Shown here: piece after piece, positions 20,951 through 28,238 of the stretch | Numbering within the stretch: position 1 is the first letter of the stretch | How the letters are laid out: each line of letters starts with the position of its first letter | DNA from: Palsa-504 sp963806335 | GTDB taxonomy: Bacteria; Actinomycetota; Actinomycetes; Streptosporangiales; Streptosporangiaceae | NCBI GenBank assembly: GCA_963806335.1 | Contig: CAWDXO010000001.1 | Location: 1-64,000, forward strand | DNA: 64,000 nucleotides | Reading direction: 5' to 3' | The notes under the pieces: generated by a model | The model's input: the letters and a program-made list of their open reading frames with translations, nothing else | What the model was told of the DNA's origin: nothing | The model's database searches: none | Translations under genes and position numbers: made by a program

Positions 20951-21763
20951 ATGTCCGTACAGGAGCAGGAAGACCGGCAGGGCCGCATCGGCCCCTTCGT
21001 GACCTTCGTCGAGCGCGTGCGCCCGGACGGTGCCGTCGCTCGCTGGGACTCACGCCGCCACCGCAAGCACCCGCCGGGCGCACCGGCGACCGGCTCGACG
21101 TGGTGGGCACCCAGGGCCCGGGGCTGGTGGATCGCCGTCCTGTTCGCCGTCGGATCACTGCTGTTCGCCCTCGGCGCGGTCCCCGCGTATGTCAGCGCTG
21201 TCGGGGCCCGCTGGGACGCGGTGACCTTCTTCATCGGCTCGTTGTTCTTCACCGCGGCCGGGTTCCTGACCTACCGGGAAGCCGTGGACGCAGGCCCGCA
21301 TCAGCCGGGCGGCGCCCGGCGGCGCTTCTTCGTCTTCCAGCCCCGCCGGATCGACTGGCTGGCCACCGCGGTGCAACTGGCCGGGACCCTGTTCTTCAAC
21401 ATCAGCACCGGGAACGCGGTGCGGGTCGACCTGTCGGCGCAGGCCGCGCACCAGCATGTGTGGCGCCCCGATGCGGTGGGTTCGGTGTGCTTCCTGGTCG
21501 CAAGCGCGCTGGCCTGGTTCGAGATCTGCCACGGCTGGACCGCCTGGCGCCCCCGCTCCTGGTCCTGGTGGATCACGCTGGCCAACCTGGTCGGATCGGT
21601 CGCCTTCGGCGTATCCGCGGTGGCCGGCTACATCGACCCGGCGACCGGCCAGCTCCACAACGCCGAACGCTCCAACCTCGGCACCTTCATCGGCGCGGTG
21701 TGCTTCCTCGTCGGGGCGCTGCTGCTGCTGCCCGAACGCACCGAGGAGACCAGTCCAGGCTGA
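20951..21763 (+). CDS. multi-pass membrane protein, YrhK-like
   Basis: The product is 270 aa from ATG 20951 (TTG 20939 is an alternative). After a polar N-terminus of ~55 residues come four to six hydrophobic segments in repeated pairs (WWIAVLFAVGSLLFALGAV, VTFFIGSLFFTAAGFLTY, LATAVQLAGTLFFN, GSVCFLVASALAWF, WITLANLVGSVAFGVSAVAG, FIGAVCFLVGALLLL). The repeated pattern of a helix pair with a G-S/F-F core suggests an internal duplication of YrhK-type units. Function unknown. It is divergent from the acyl-CoA dehydrogenase. Confidence 0.8.
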   Translation: MSVQEQEDRQGRIGPFVTFVERVRPDGAVARWDSRRHRKHPPGAPATGSTWWAPRARGWWIAVLFAVGSLLFALGAVPAYVSAVGARWDAVTFFIGSLFFTAAGFLTYREAVDAGPHQPGGARRRFFVFQPRRIDWLATAVQLAGTLFFNISTGNAVRVDLSAQAAHQHVWRPDAVGSVCFLVASALAWFEICHGWTAWRPRSWSWWITLANLVGSVAFGVSAVAGYIDPATGQLHNAERSNLGTFIGAVCFLVGALLLLPERTEETSPG

Positions 21764-21859
21764 CTTGCGTTTATCCCCGCCTTCGCTGACATAGACAGTC
21801 CTCACGCGGGTAGCACGCCCGTGGCTGTCACCCGGCAGCGCGACGGAGAGGACGAGATC

Positions 21860-22030
21860 ATGGGGTTGTTCGCCAGAACCAAGCGGACCGCGCGCACCAA
21901 CCGGAAGCCGACCATGCGGGAGCGGCGGGCCGCCGAGCGGACTGCGAAGGCGGAGGCCTCGCTGGTCCAGACCGAGCAGAAGATTCACCAGATCGCCGAC
22001 GAGGTCCGCGGCGACCTCAAGCGGCGGTAG
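21860..22030 (+). CDS. small basic helical protein
   Basis: The product is 56 aa from ATG 21860, with GGAGAGG about 8 bases upstream; a GTG at 21821 lacks this. It is very basic at the N-terminus (MGLFARTKRTARTNRKP), then forms one continuous charged helix (RERRAAERTAKAEASLVQTE). It could bind nucleic acid or membrane, but no family is recognised. It ends 5 bp from the convergent ramB stop. Confidence 0.5.
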   Translation: MGLFARTKRTARTNRKPTMRERRAAERTAKAEASLVQTEQKIHQIADEVRGDLKRR

Positions 22031-22035
22031 GGGCG

Positions 22036-23496
22036 CTATTCCAGCGCGTGGCGGTCGAGGAACTCGTAAATGTCGGCGTCGTCGACGCCGGGGAAGCTGC
22101 CGGCGGGCAGCGCGGACAAGATGTGCGAGTGCGCGCGGGCCGAGGGCCAGGCCCGGCCCTCCCACCGTCCGGCCAGGGCGGCGGGCGGGCGGCTGCAGCA
22201 CTCCCCGTCCGGGCAGGCCGACCGCGTCCTTGTCGTCGCCTCCCGGCCGCGGAACCAGCGAGAATGCTCGAAAGGCACGCCGAGCGTGATCGCGAACCCC
22301 TGGTCGGCCCGCGGATCGACCTGGGCGACGCAGAAGTAGGTACCCGACGGGGTGTCGGAGTACTGGCAGTAAGGGGAGAAGCGGTCGGCCGCCCCGAACA
22401 CCTGCCGTCCCGACCACTGGCGGCAGAGCCGCTGCCCTTCGATCGCACCCGACGGGTCCGCCGGGAAGACTACGCCGTCGTTCTCGTAAGCCTTGTAGAT
22501 GATCCCGCTGGCGTCGTTCTTCACGAAGTGACAGGGCAGGTCGAGATGATGGGTGGCCAGGTTGGTGAACCGGTGCGCGGCCATCTCGTACGACACGGAG
22601 AACAGGTCGACGAGGTCCTCCACCGCGAGATCCCGGTCCTGCTTGGCGCGGACCAGGACCGACGCGGCCGATGTTTCCGGCATGAGGACCGCGGCGGCGA
22701 AGTAGTTCGCTTCCACCCGCTGCCGCAGGAAGTCGGCGAAGTCGCGCGGTACCTGGTGGTCAAGCAGGAAGTGCCCCAGGGCCTGTAGCACGATCGCGCG
22801 CGGCGAATGCGCGCCGACCGACTCCTGCTTCACGTAGATCCGCCGGTTCCGCAGGTCGGTCAGCGAGCGCACCGACCGCGGCAGGTCCTGGACGTACCGG
22901 ATGGCGAAGCCGTGGTGGCTCACCACCGAGACCAGCATGCCCTGGGACAGCGCGCCGCCCGAGTACCCGCCCGCCCGTAGCGCGCTGGCGGCCTCACGCT
23001 CGATGACGTCGAAGTAGTTACCTCGCTCGCGCATGGCGTCCCGAAGCGCCGCGTTGGCGGCCCGGGCCTCCTCGGGGGTGGCGGTCGGCTTGGATCGCTG
23101 CGCCCGCAGTTCCGCCGCGACCGCGACCAGGTGCTCGAGCAGCTCGGTGGGCACCCGGGGACCGATCCTCAACTGCGGCAGGCCCAGGCGCCGGTAGGAC
23201 GGGTCCTGCTGCGCGTCGGCCAGGGCGATCTCGAGCTGCGCGCGGCGGCTGGGCGGCTGACGGCTCAGCAGCTCGGCGGTCGGCACAGAAAGCACCGTGG
23301 CCAGCTGCTCGATCAAGGAGAGCTTCGGCTCTCGGCGTCCGTTCTCAAGCAGCGAAAGCACGGAGGGAGCCCGGCCGACCCGCTCCCCCAGCTCGGTCAG
23401 CGTCAGGCCCCGCGCCCGGCGCAGGTGGCGCAGCTGCTGGCCGAACGTAGCAAGGTCTATACCATCGGTCTGGACCAATTTTTGGCTTTCTTTCAT
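22036..23496 (-). CDS. ramB: RamB-type XRE regulator of acetate/glyoxylate metabolism
   Basis: The product is 486 aa from ATG 23496 (the frame extends to GTG 23508). An XRE helix-turn-helix occupies about residues 19-77 (FGQQLRHLRRARGLTLTELG, SVLSLLENGRREPKLS). A long ImmA/IrrE-like region (ALGHFLLDHQVPRDFADFLR) and a cysteine-containing C-terminal domain found in short-chain acyl-CoA/fatty-acid-responsive regulators follow. In Corynebacterium and Mycobacterium, RamB controls aceA, aceB and pta-ack according to carbon source. Here it is divergent from aceA, the classic arrangement, and a RamB-box-like site lies between them. There is no clear ribosome-binding site before ATG 23496. Confidence 0.88.
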   Translation of the reverse strand: MKESQKLVQTDGIDLATFGQQLRHLRRARGLTLTELGERVGRAPSVLSLLENGRREPKLSLIEQLATVLSVPTAELLSRQPPSRRAQLEIALADAQQDPSYRRLGLPQLRIGPRVPTELLEHLVAVAAELRAQRSKPTATPEEARAANAALRDAMRERGNYFDVIEREAASALRAGGYSGGALSQGMLVSVVSHHGFAIRYVQDLPRSVRSLTDLRNRRIYVKQESVGAHSPRAIVLQALGHFLLDHQVPRDFADFLRQRVEANYFAAAVLMPETSAASVLVRAKQDRDLAVEDLVDLFSVSYEMAAHRFTNLATHHLDLPCHFVKNDASGIIYKAYENDGVVFPADPSGAIEGQRLCRQWSGRQVFGAADRFSPYCQYSDTPSGTYFCVAQVDPRADQGFAITLGVPFEHSRWFRGREATTRTRSACPDGECCSRPPAALAGRWEGRAWPSARAHSHILSALPAGSFPGVDDADIYEFLDRHALE

Positions 23497-23539
23497 AGTG
23501 AAAACCAAGTATATCTTCGTAGATTTGGAAAAATCTGTT

Positions 23540-23551
23540 GAACTTTACAAA
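23540..23551 (+). promoter_or_regulatory. candidate RamB box in the ramB-aceA intergenic region
   Basis: GAACTTTACAAA differs at one position from the corynebacterial RamB consensus (A/G)AACTTTGCAAA. It lies 44 bp upstream of the ramB start and 117 bp upstream of aceA, inside an AT-rich island (about 23495-23560) in a GC-rich genome, so it can serve either promoter. Confidence 0.55.
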
Positions 23552-23668
23552 TACAAGCCCTAGCTTCTCCTGGCAGCTGAGCTGACCCTGTGGGTAAGGG
23601 ACCGGATTTGGCCGGTACCTCGCGGAGCTTAAGGTCCCCGGAAACCAGCAGTTCAGGAAGGCAGCACA

Positions 23669-25012
23669 GTGGAGACAATCAGCCAGCAGGCGGCCAGGCT
23701 AAGCGAGCAATGGCAGACCGACCCGCGCTGGAAGGACACGGCGCGGACGTACTCGGCCGAGGACGTGGTGCGCCTTCGCGGGACGCTCCAGGAGGAGTAC
23801 ACGCTGGCCCGGCACGGCGCCGAGCGGCTGCGCAAGCTGCTGGCCGAGGAAGATGCCGTCACCGCGCTCGGCGCGCTGACCGGGAACCAGGCGGTCCAGC
23901 AGGTCAAGGCCGGCCTCAAGGCCATCTACCTGTCCGGGTGGCAGGTGGCCGCGGACGCCAACCTGGCCGGGCAGACCTACCCGGACCAGAGCCTGTACCC
24001 GGTCAACTCGGTGCCGCAGGTGGTCCGCAGGATCAACAACGCCCTGCAGCGCGCCGACCAGATCACCTGGGCCGAGTCGCAGGACGGGGACGTCAGCTCC
24101 GCTCCCTACTGGCTCGCGCCGATCGTCGCCGACGCCGAAGCCGGGTTCGGCGGCGTGCTGAACGCCTTCGAGCTGATGAAGTCCATGATCGCGGCCGGGG
24201 CCGCGGGCGTGCACTGGGAAGACCAGCTGGCCTCGGAGAAGAAATGCGGTCACCTCGGCGGCAAGGTCCTCATCCCGACCAGCCAGCACATCAAGACGTT
24301 GAACGCGGCCCGGCTGGCCGCCGACGTGTGCGACGTGCCGACGGTGGTCATCGCGCGCACCGACGCGCAGGCGGCCACGCTGCTCACCACGGACGTGGAT
24401 GAGCGCGACCTGCCGTTCGTCACCGGCACGCGCACCGCCGAAGGGTTCTACCGGGTACGCAACGGCATCGAGCCGTGCATCGCCCGGGGGCTGGCGTACG
24501 CACCGTATGCGGACCTGCTCTGGATGGAGACCTCCAAGCCCGACCTGGACGTCGCCCGCGAGTTCGCGGAGGGGATCAAGAACGTCTACCCGGACCAGAT
24601 GCTCGCGTTCAACTGCTCGCCCTCGTTCAACTGGCGCGCGCACCTGGACGAGACCACGATCGCGAAGTTCGCCAAGGAACTCGCCGCGATGGGGTACCGC
24701 TTCCAGTTCATCACCCTGGCCGGCTTCCACGCCCTCAACCACTCGATGTTCGACCTGGCCAGCGGCTTCGCCGCCGAAGGCATGCCCGCCTACGTCAGGC
24801 TCCAGGAAGCCGAGTTCGCCGCGGAGAAGTCCGGCTACACCGCCACCCGCCACCAGCGCGAGGTCGGCACCGGCTATTTCGACCTGGTGACCTCCGCGAT
24901 CTCCCCCAACGCCGAGACCGTGGCCCTATCCGGGTCCACCGAAGCCGAGCAGTTCCAGCGCCTGACTGACCATGCGCCGGGGGTGCATTGCAAATCACCC
25001 GGTGAAGGGTGA
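23669..25012 (+). CDS. aceA: isocitrate lyase
   Basis: Cleaves isocitrate to glyoxylate and succinate, the first step of the glyoxylate shunt, needed for growth on acetate and fatty acids. The product is 447 aa from GTG 23669, with AGGAAGG about 8 bases before. The catalytic loop KKCGHLGGK is intact with the active-site cysteine at residue 193; VIARTDAQAATLL and FNCSPSFNW, which bind substrate and metal, are present. The C-terminus runs some 12 residues past the usual STE..QF end. The partner malate synthase is not in the window. Control by the divergent RamB is likely; the nearby acyl-CoA dehydrogenase would feed acetyl-CoA into this pathway. Confidence 0.95.
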   Translation: METISQQAARLSEQWQTDPRWKDTARTYSAEDVVRLRGTLQEEYTLARHGAERLRKLLAEEDAVTALGALTGNQAVQQVKAGLKAIYLSGWQVAADANLAGQTYPDQSLYPVNSVPQVVRRINNALQRADQITWAESQDGDVSSAPYWLAPIVADAEAGFGGVLNAFELMKSMIAAGAAGVHWEDQLASEKKCGHLGGKVLIPTSQHIKTLNAARLAADVCDVPTVVIARTDAQAATLLTTDVDERDLPFVTGTRTAEGFYRVRNGIEPCIARGLAYAPYADLLWMETSKPDLDVAREFAEGIKNVYPDQMLAFNCSPSFNWRAHLDETTIAKFAKELAAMGYRFQFITLAGFHALNHSMFDLASGFAAEGMPAYVRLQEAEFAAEKSGYTATRHQREVGTGYFDLVTSAISPNAETVALSGSTEAEQFQRLTDHAPGVHCKSPGEG

Positions 25013-25117
25013 CGACATTCTCCAGGGGGCAGCAGAGGATGGCGATGGTGAACGCCTAGTCGCGTCTTCTTACCCGGAGGTCACCGGCTGTGCCGCAAAC
25101 CCTTCCCGCCCGTTCAG

Positions 25118-26065
25118 GTGCGGGCCAAACCCGGCCCGCGTCCCGCCAAGGACATGGCCTGGATTCCCGCCGGCGAGTTCGGCATGGGCTCGAACGACTT
25201 TTATCCCGAGGAGCGGCCGGTGCATCGCGTCGCGGTCGACGGGTTCTGGATCGATGAGCACCCGGTGACCGTGGCCGAGTTCCGCCGTTTCGTGACGGCG
25301 ACCGGTTACCTGACGTGGGCGGAGCAGGCCCCGGATCCCGCCGACTACCCCGGCGCCGATCCCGCGCTGCTCGTCCCGGGATCGCTGGTGTTCCAGCCGA
25401 CCCCCGGGCCGGTCGACCTCAGGGACGTCCGGCACTGGTGGCACTGGACGCCCGGCGCGCAGTGGCGCCATCCGGAGGGACCGGGCAGCACGCTGCACGG
25501 GCGGGAGCGTCACCCGGTGACCCACGTGGCCTACCGGGACGCCGAAGCGTACGCCGCCTGGGCCGGGAAGGAACTGCCGACCGAGGCCCAGTGGGAATAC
25601 GCGGCCCGCGGCGGCCTGGACGGCAAGACCTTCTGCTGGGGGGACGAGTTCGCCCCGCGCGGCAAGATGATGGCCAACACCTGGCAAGGCGAGTTCCCCT
25701 GGCAGAACCTGATGCTCGACCGCTACGAGCGGACCTCGCCGGTCAAGCGGTTCCCGCCGAACGGCTATGGCCTGTTCGACATGGCCGGCAACGTCTGGGA
25801 GTGGACCGCCGACTTCTTCGCGCCCCGCCACGCCACCGGCACCGCTCACCCGTGCTGTACGCCGCGCAACCCCCGAACGCTGTCACCGGATCAGAGCTAC
25901 GACCACGCCGCCCCGGGCGCCCACATCCCGCGGCGGGTCATCAAGGGAGGCTCGCACCTGTGCGCCCCCAACTACTGCCTGCGCTACCGCCCCGCCGCGC
26001 GCCAGGCCGAGGCGATCGACAGCACGACCAGCCACCTCGGATTCCGGTGCGTCGTTAATGGGTAG
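25118..26065 (+). CDS. formylglycine-generating enzyme (SUMF1/FGE) family protein
   Basis: The product is 315 aa from GTG 25118; an ATG at 25154 in frame is possible. It is a complete FGE-sulfatase fold: start MAWIPAGEFGMGS, middle PTEAQWEYAARGG, NVWEWTADFF and C-terminal KGGSHLCAPNYCLRYRPAAR ending LGFRC. The two cysteines at 282 and 287 have the spacing of the copper-binding catalytic pair of true FGEs (human Cys336/Cys341), which oxidise a sulfatase cysteine to formylglycine. Most bacterial SUMF1-like proteins lack this pair. No sulfatase gene is in the window, so the target lies elsewhere or is of another kind. No signal peptide. It begins 105 bp after aceA and its 3' end overlaps the convergent gene by 11 bp. 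Confidence 0.88.
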   Translation: MRAKPGPRPAKDMAWIPAGEFGMGSNDFYPEERPVHRVAVDGFWIDEHPVTVAEFRRFVTATGYLTWAEQAPDPADYPGADPALLVPGSLVFQPTPGPVDLRDVRHWWHWTPGAQWRHPEGPGSTLHGRERHPVTHVAYRDAEAYAAWAGKELPTEAQWEYAARGGLDGKTFCWGDEFAPRGKMMANTWQGEFPWQNLMLDRYERTSPVKRFPPNGYGLFDMAGNVWEWTADFFAPRHATGTAHPCCTPRNPRTLSPDQSYDHAAPGAHIPRRVIKGGSHLCAPNYCLRYRPAARQAEAIDSTTSHLGFRCVVNG

Positions 26066-26702
26066 CGGCGCCGCCGGCTCGCTTTCCGCCATGCTCAGCT
26101 GTAGTCGGCCGGTCCCCAGGGGGCCTGCGAGCGACCGGGGGCCCCGGGGTCGACCTGCGGCTGCGGCGTGGTCTGGGTCCAGTCGGACAGCAGGCCGCTG
26201 TTACCGTGCATGGTCTGGGTGGACTCCAGACGGGTGCCACGCCGGGCGCGGGCGGGCTGGCGGCGACGCGCCCGCGCCGCCATCTGGACGGCACGAATAG
26301 CGGGATGATCATCACCAGGCCCGCCAGGGCCAGCACCCCGTCAAAGAGCATGGCTTCGAAGCCGGCGCCGTAGGCCCGCGTCTTGAGCGGGATGTACCGG
26401 ACCGCGCGCCGCACGCTGAACAGGTACAGGCCGGTCCAGGCGAGCAGGACCAGCCCGGGCAGCCCGGACGCGAGCGGGGAGATCCGCGGCACGGCGATCA
26501 GGATCCCGGCTACCAGGCCGATGGCGAGGAGCGCGCCGAACCCCTCGAGGACGGCCCGGTCGTGGAGCAGGGAGCCGCCGCCAGCCGGGAGCGCGCCGAG
26601 CCTGGCCGGCCCGATGAGCAGCTTCAGGTAGCCCCACGAGGCCGCGAAGAAGATCGCGGCGGCCAGGACGATCGCGAGAACGACACCAAGCAGATGGCGC
26701 AT
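26055..26702 (-). CDS. membrane protein of unknown function, C-terminus probably frameshifted
   Basis: The product is 215 aa as written from ATG 26702 (TTG 26711 also possible). Four hydrophobic segments are clear (GVVLAIVLAAAIFFAASWGY, GFGALLAIGLVAGILIAV, GLPGLVLLAWTGLYLF, GVLALAGLVMIIPLFV). After residue ~143 the frame turns into an R/P-rich run typical of off-frame reading. The neighbouring frame from 26283 gives a plausible tail (LESTQTMHGNSGLLSDW to a stop at 26095). A single-base error near 26283 is therefore likely, and the real protein would be about 202 aa. No function assigned. Confidence 0.65.
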   Translation of the reverse strand: MRHLLGVVLAIVLAAAIFFAASWGYLKLLIGPARLGALPAGGGSLLHDRAVLEGFGALLAIGLVAGILIAVPRISPLASGLPGLVLLAWTGLYLFSVRRAVRYIPLKTRAYGAGFEAMLFDGVLALAGLVMIIPLFVPSRWRRGRVAASPPAPGVAPVWSPPRPCTVTAACCPTGPRPRRSRRSTPGPPVARRPPGDRPTTAEHGGKRAGGAATH

Positions 26703-26751
26703 ATCCCTCAACCCCTTACTGGTTCACCTTGGAAGCTTACGGCGGGGCGCG

Positions 26752-27762
26752 CTACACGTCATGGGAACGTAGGGCGACACGCAGCCGGTTCAGCGGGTCG
26801 AGTAGCGAATAGGTCAGGTAGGCGTCGCGGGCGACGAGCCGGAACTTCACCCCGCGCAGGCCGGGCGGAAAGGAGAACGCGGCTGGCTCCCGGGGACGCC
26901 AGCGCCGGAAATCGACGAACATCTGGTGGAAGAATTCCCGTCGGCGGCGCTTCGGCACGAGCGGCAGTAGCGTCGTGTAGTGCCAGATCGCGCGCTCGAA
27001 AATGGCCGCGACCACGAGTGGTGGAATGGGCGCTGAAACCACGCTCCGTTCGGCCAAAAGATTGAAAATTCGCTCGTAGGAGTGAAAGATATTGAAGTTG
27101 CCGTCGCTGGCCGCGGCCAGGAATGAGCCACGCCGCGCCTGCCGGTAGCGGTAGCAGACCCGATCGAGCACGCCGATTCTCTTCGCGGTCAGCAAGGCCA
27201 TCGTCGTCACCGGCACATCCTCGTGCGGAGCGGGCCCCGAGGAGCCGAACGTGATACCGAGGCCGCACAGGAAGTCCCGCCGGAACACCTTGCTCCACGC
27301 CGTCATCGTCAGGTGGATCAGGGCGGGATCTTCCGCGAGCGTCACGAGCCGCGGTCCGCGCAGGTACTTCGCGCCGCCGCTCGAGCTGGTGGTGCCGTCG
27401 GGATAGAGGTTCTCGAAGTCGACGATCAGCACGTCGGGCCGCTCCCGCAGCGCGCCCGCGACCGCGGCGATGGCACCCTCGGCGAGTTCGTCATCGCCGT
27501 CGACGAACCAGACGTACTCCCCCGTCGCCTCCTTCGCGCCGAGGTCGCGGGCCGGGCCCGGGCCCGCCGGGGATGGGGTCCTGATCACCCGCAGCCGGGG
27601 GTCCCGCCGGGCCGCGAGTATCGCGCCGCAGCGATCAGGAGAAGCGTCGTCGACCGCGATCACCTCGATCGGGACCGCCGGCTCGCTGAGCACCGAATCC
27701 AGGCAGCGATCTAGGTAGTCTTCGACCCCGTGCACCGGGATGACCACACTGATCAACGGCAT
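26752..27762 (-). CDS. family 2 (GT-A) glycosyltransferase
   Basis: The product is 336 aa. I place the start at ATG 27762 (GGAG just upstream), not at 27978 where the frame opens, because the upstream part is the hairpin-repeat leader. The N-terminus is the classic GT2 start MPLISVVIPVHGVEDYLD, with VDDASPD for nucleotide binding and VDGDDE (87-92), the DXD metal-binding motif. It transfers a sugar, or glycerol/ribitol-phosphate, from an activated donor, as in teichoic acid or capsule synthesis; the acceptor is unknown. The C-terminal ~120 residues are basic and lack membrane segments. No other cell-wall gene adjoins it. Its leader shares a module with the gene at 16372-16791. Confidence 0.9.
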   Translation of the reverse strand: MPLISVVIPVHGVEDYLDRCLDSVLSEPAVPIEVIAVDDASPDRCGAILAARRDPRLRVIRTPSPAGPGPARDLGAKEATGEYVWFVDGDDELAEGAIAAVAGALRERPDVLIVDFENLYPDGTTSSSGGAKYLRGPRLVTLAEDPALIHLTMTAWSKVFRRDFLCGLGITFGSSGPAPHEDVPVTTMALLTAKRIGVLDRVCYRYRQARRGSFLAAASDGNFNIFHSYERIFNLLAERSVVSAPIPPLVVAAIFERAIWHYTTLLPLVPKRRRREFFHQMFVDFRRWRPREPAAFSFPPGLRGVKFRLVARDAYLTYSLLDPLNRLRVALRSHDV

Positions 27763-27814
27763 GGCTCCGAACGATACCGCCTGGCTGCCCAGGGCCAGGC
27801 GGTATCGCTGGGGG

Positions 27815-27932
27815 GCGCCCCGCCGGCGGGGGGTTGCCAGGGGCAGAACCGGCGGGGCGCGTTCTTGGGCGAGGGCACCCCGCCGGCCGGGGGCTAGCCA
27901 GGGGGCATAACCGGCGGGGCGCGCTCTCGGGC
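27815..27932 (-). repeat. leader hairpin repeat, tandem copies B1 and B2
   Basis: B1: GCGCCCCGCCGG (27815-27826) pairs perfectly with CCGGCGGGGCGC (27849-27860). B2: GCACCCCGCCGG (27875-27886) pairs with CCGGCGGGGCGC (27911-27922) with one mismatch. The two units are about 61 bp apart. The right arm and tail of B2 are identical over 22 bp to copy A at 16878-16899. B1 begins 53 bp upstream of ATG 27762. Confidence 0.7.
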
Positions 27933-28015
27933 ACACATCCCGGCGCGGCCGCAAGGGCTCTGCGCCGGAAGGCACCATCTAGATAATCAGTGACCAGCCT
28001 GATAATCCGATGAAT

Positions 28016-28031
28016 GCTACCTGTAAGTAAC
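28016..28031. promoter_or_regulatory. degenerate GTTAC-type palindrome upstream of the glycosyltransferase
   Basis: GCTACCTGTAAGTAAC; 5 of 7 arm positions match in mirror. It lies 84 bp from the hairpin B2 tail; the same spacing in copy A is 82 bp. A shared GATAATCC block lies between (28001-28008 here, 16947-16954 there). Confidence 0.45.
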
Positions 28032-28105
28032 CTGTACATTAGCTGACTGCCGTGTCTAGAGCGACGGCTGGGACTGAGAGTGGCCAAACGCACTCAGCTT
28101 CCTCA

Positions 28106-28141
28106 GGTTTCCAGTAGGTTCCGCTAGGTTGCGCCACGGTT
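28106..28141 (+). promoter_or_regulatory. four GGTT direct repeats at 11/10/11-bp spacing before the MMPL gene
   Basis: GGTT begins at 28106, 28117, 28127 and 28138, three of them preceded by A (AGGTTTC, AGGTTCC, AGGTTGC, CGGTTCA). Heptamers at 11-bp period are the known binding pattern of SARP activators such as AfsR/ActII-4. The array ends about 98 bp before GTG 28239. Suggestive only. Confidence 0.35.
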
Positions 28142-28238
28142 CACCAGGATTTGCGCAGACCGACCTGGCCGCCCGGCTCGGAGTTACTCTGGGCGACCTC
28201 GTGGCGCGCCGGGTGCGGACCTTTTGTAAGCTGTCCGG

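Noticed and set aside
16852..27932. GC hairpins A and B as intrinsic terminators
   Set aside because: Both lie upstream of genes on both sides, not after a stop codon, and share a sequence-specific tail and a distal palindrome.
27763..27978. Longer start for the glycosyltransferase (frame open to 27978)
   Set aside because: The extra part is the hairpin repeat B1/B2 read through. The GT2 domain begins exactly at ATG 27762 with GGAG upstream.
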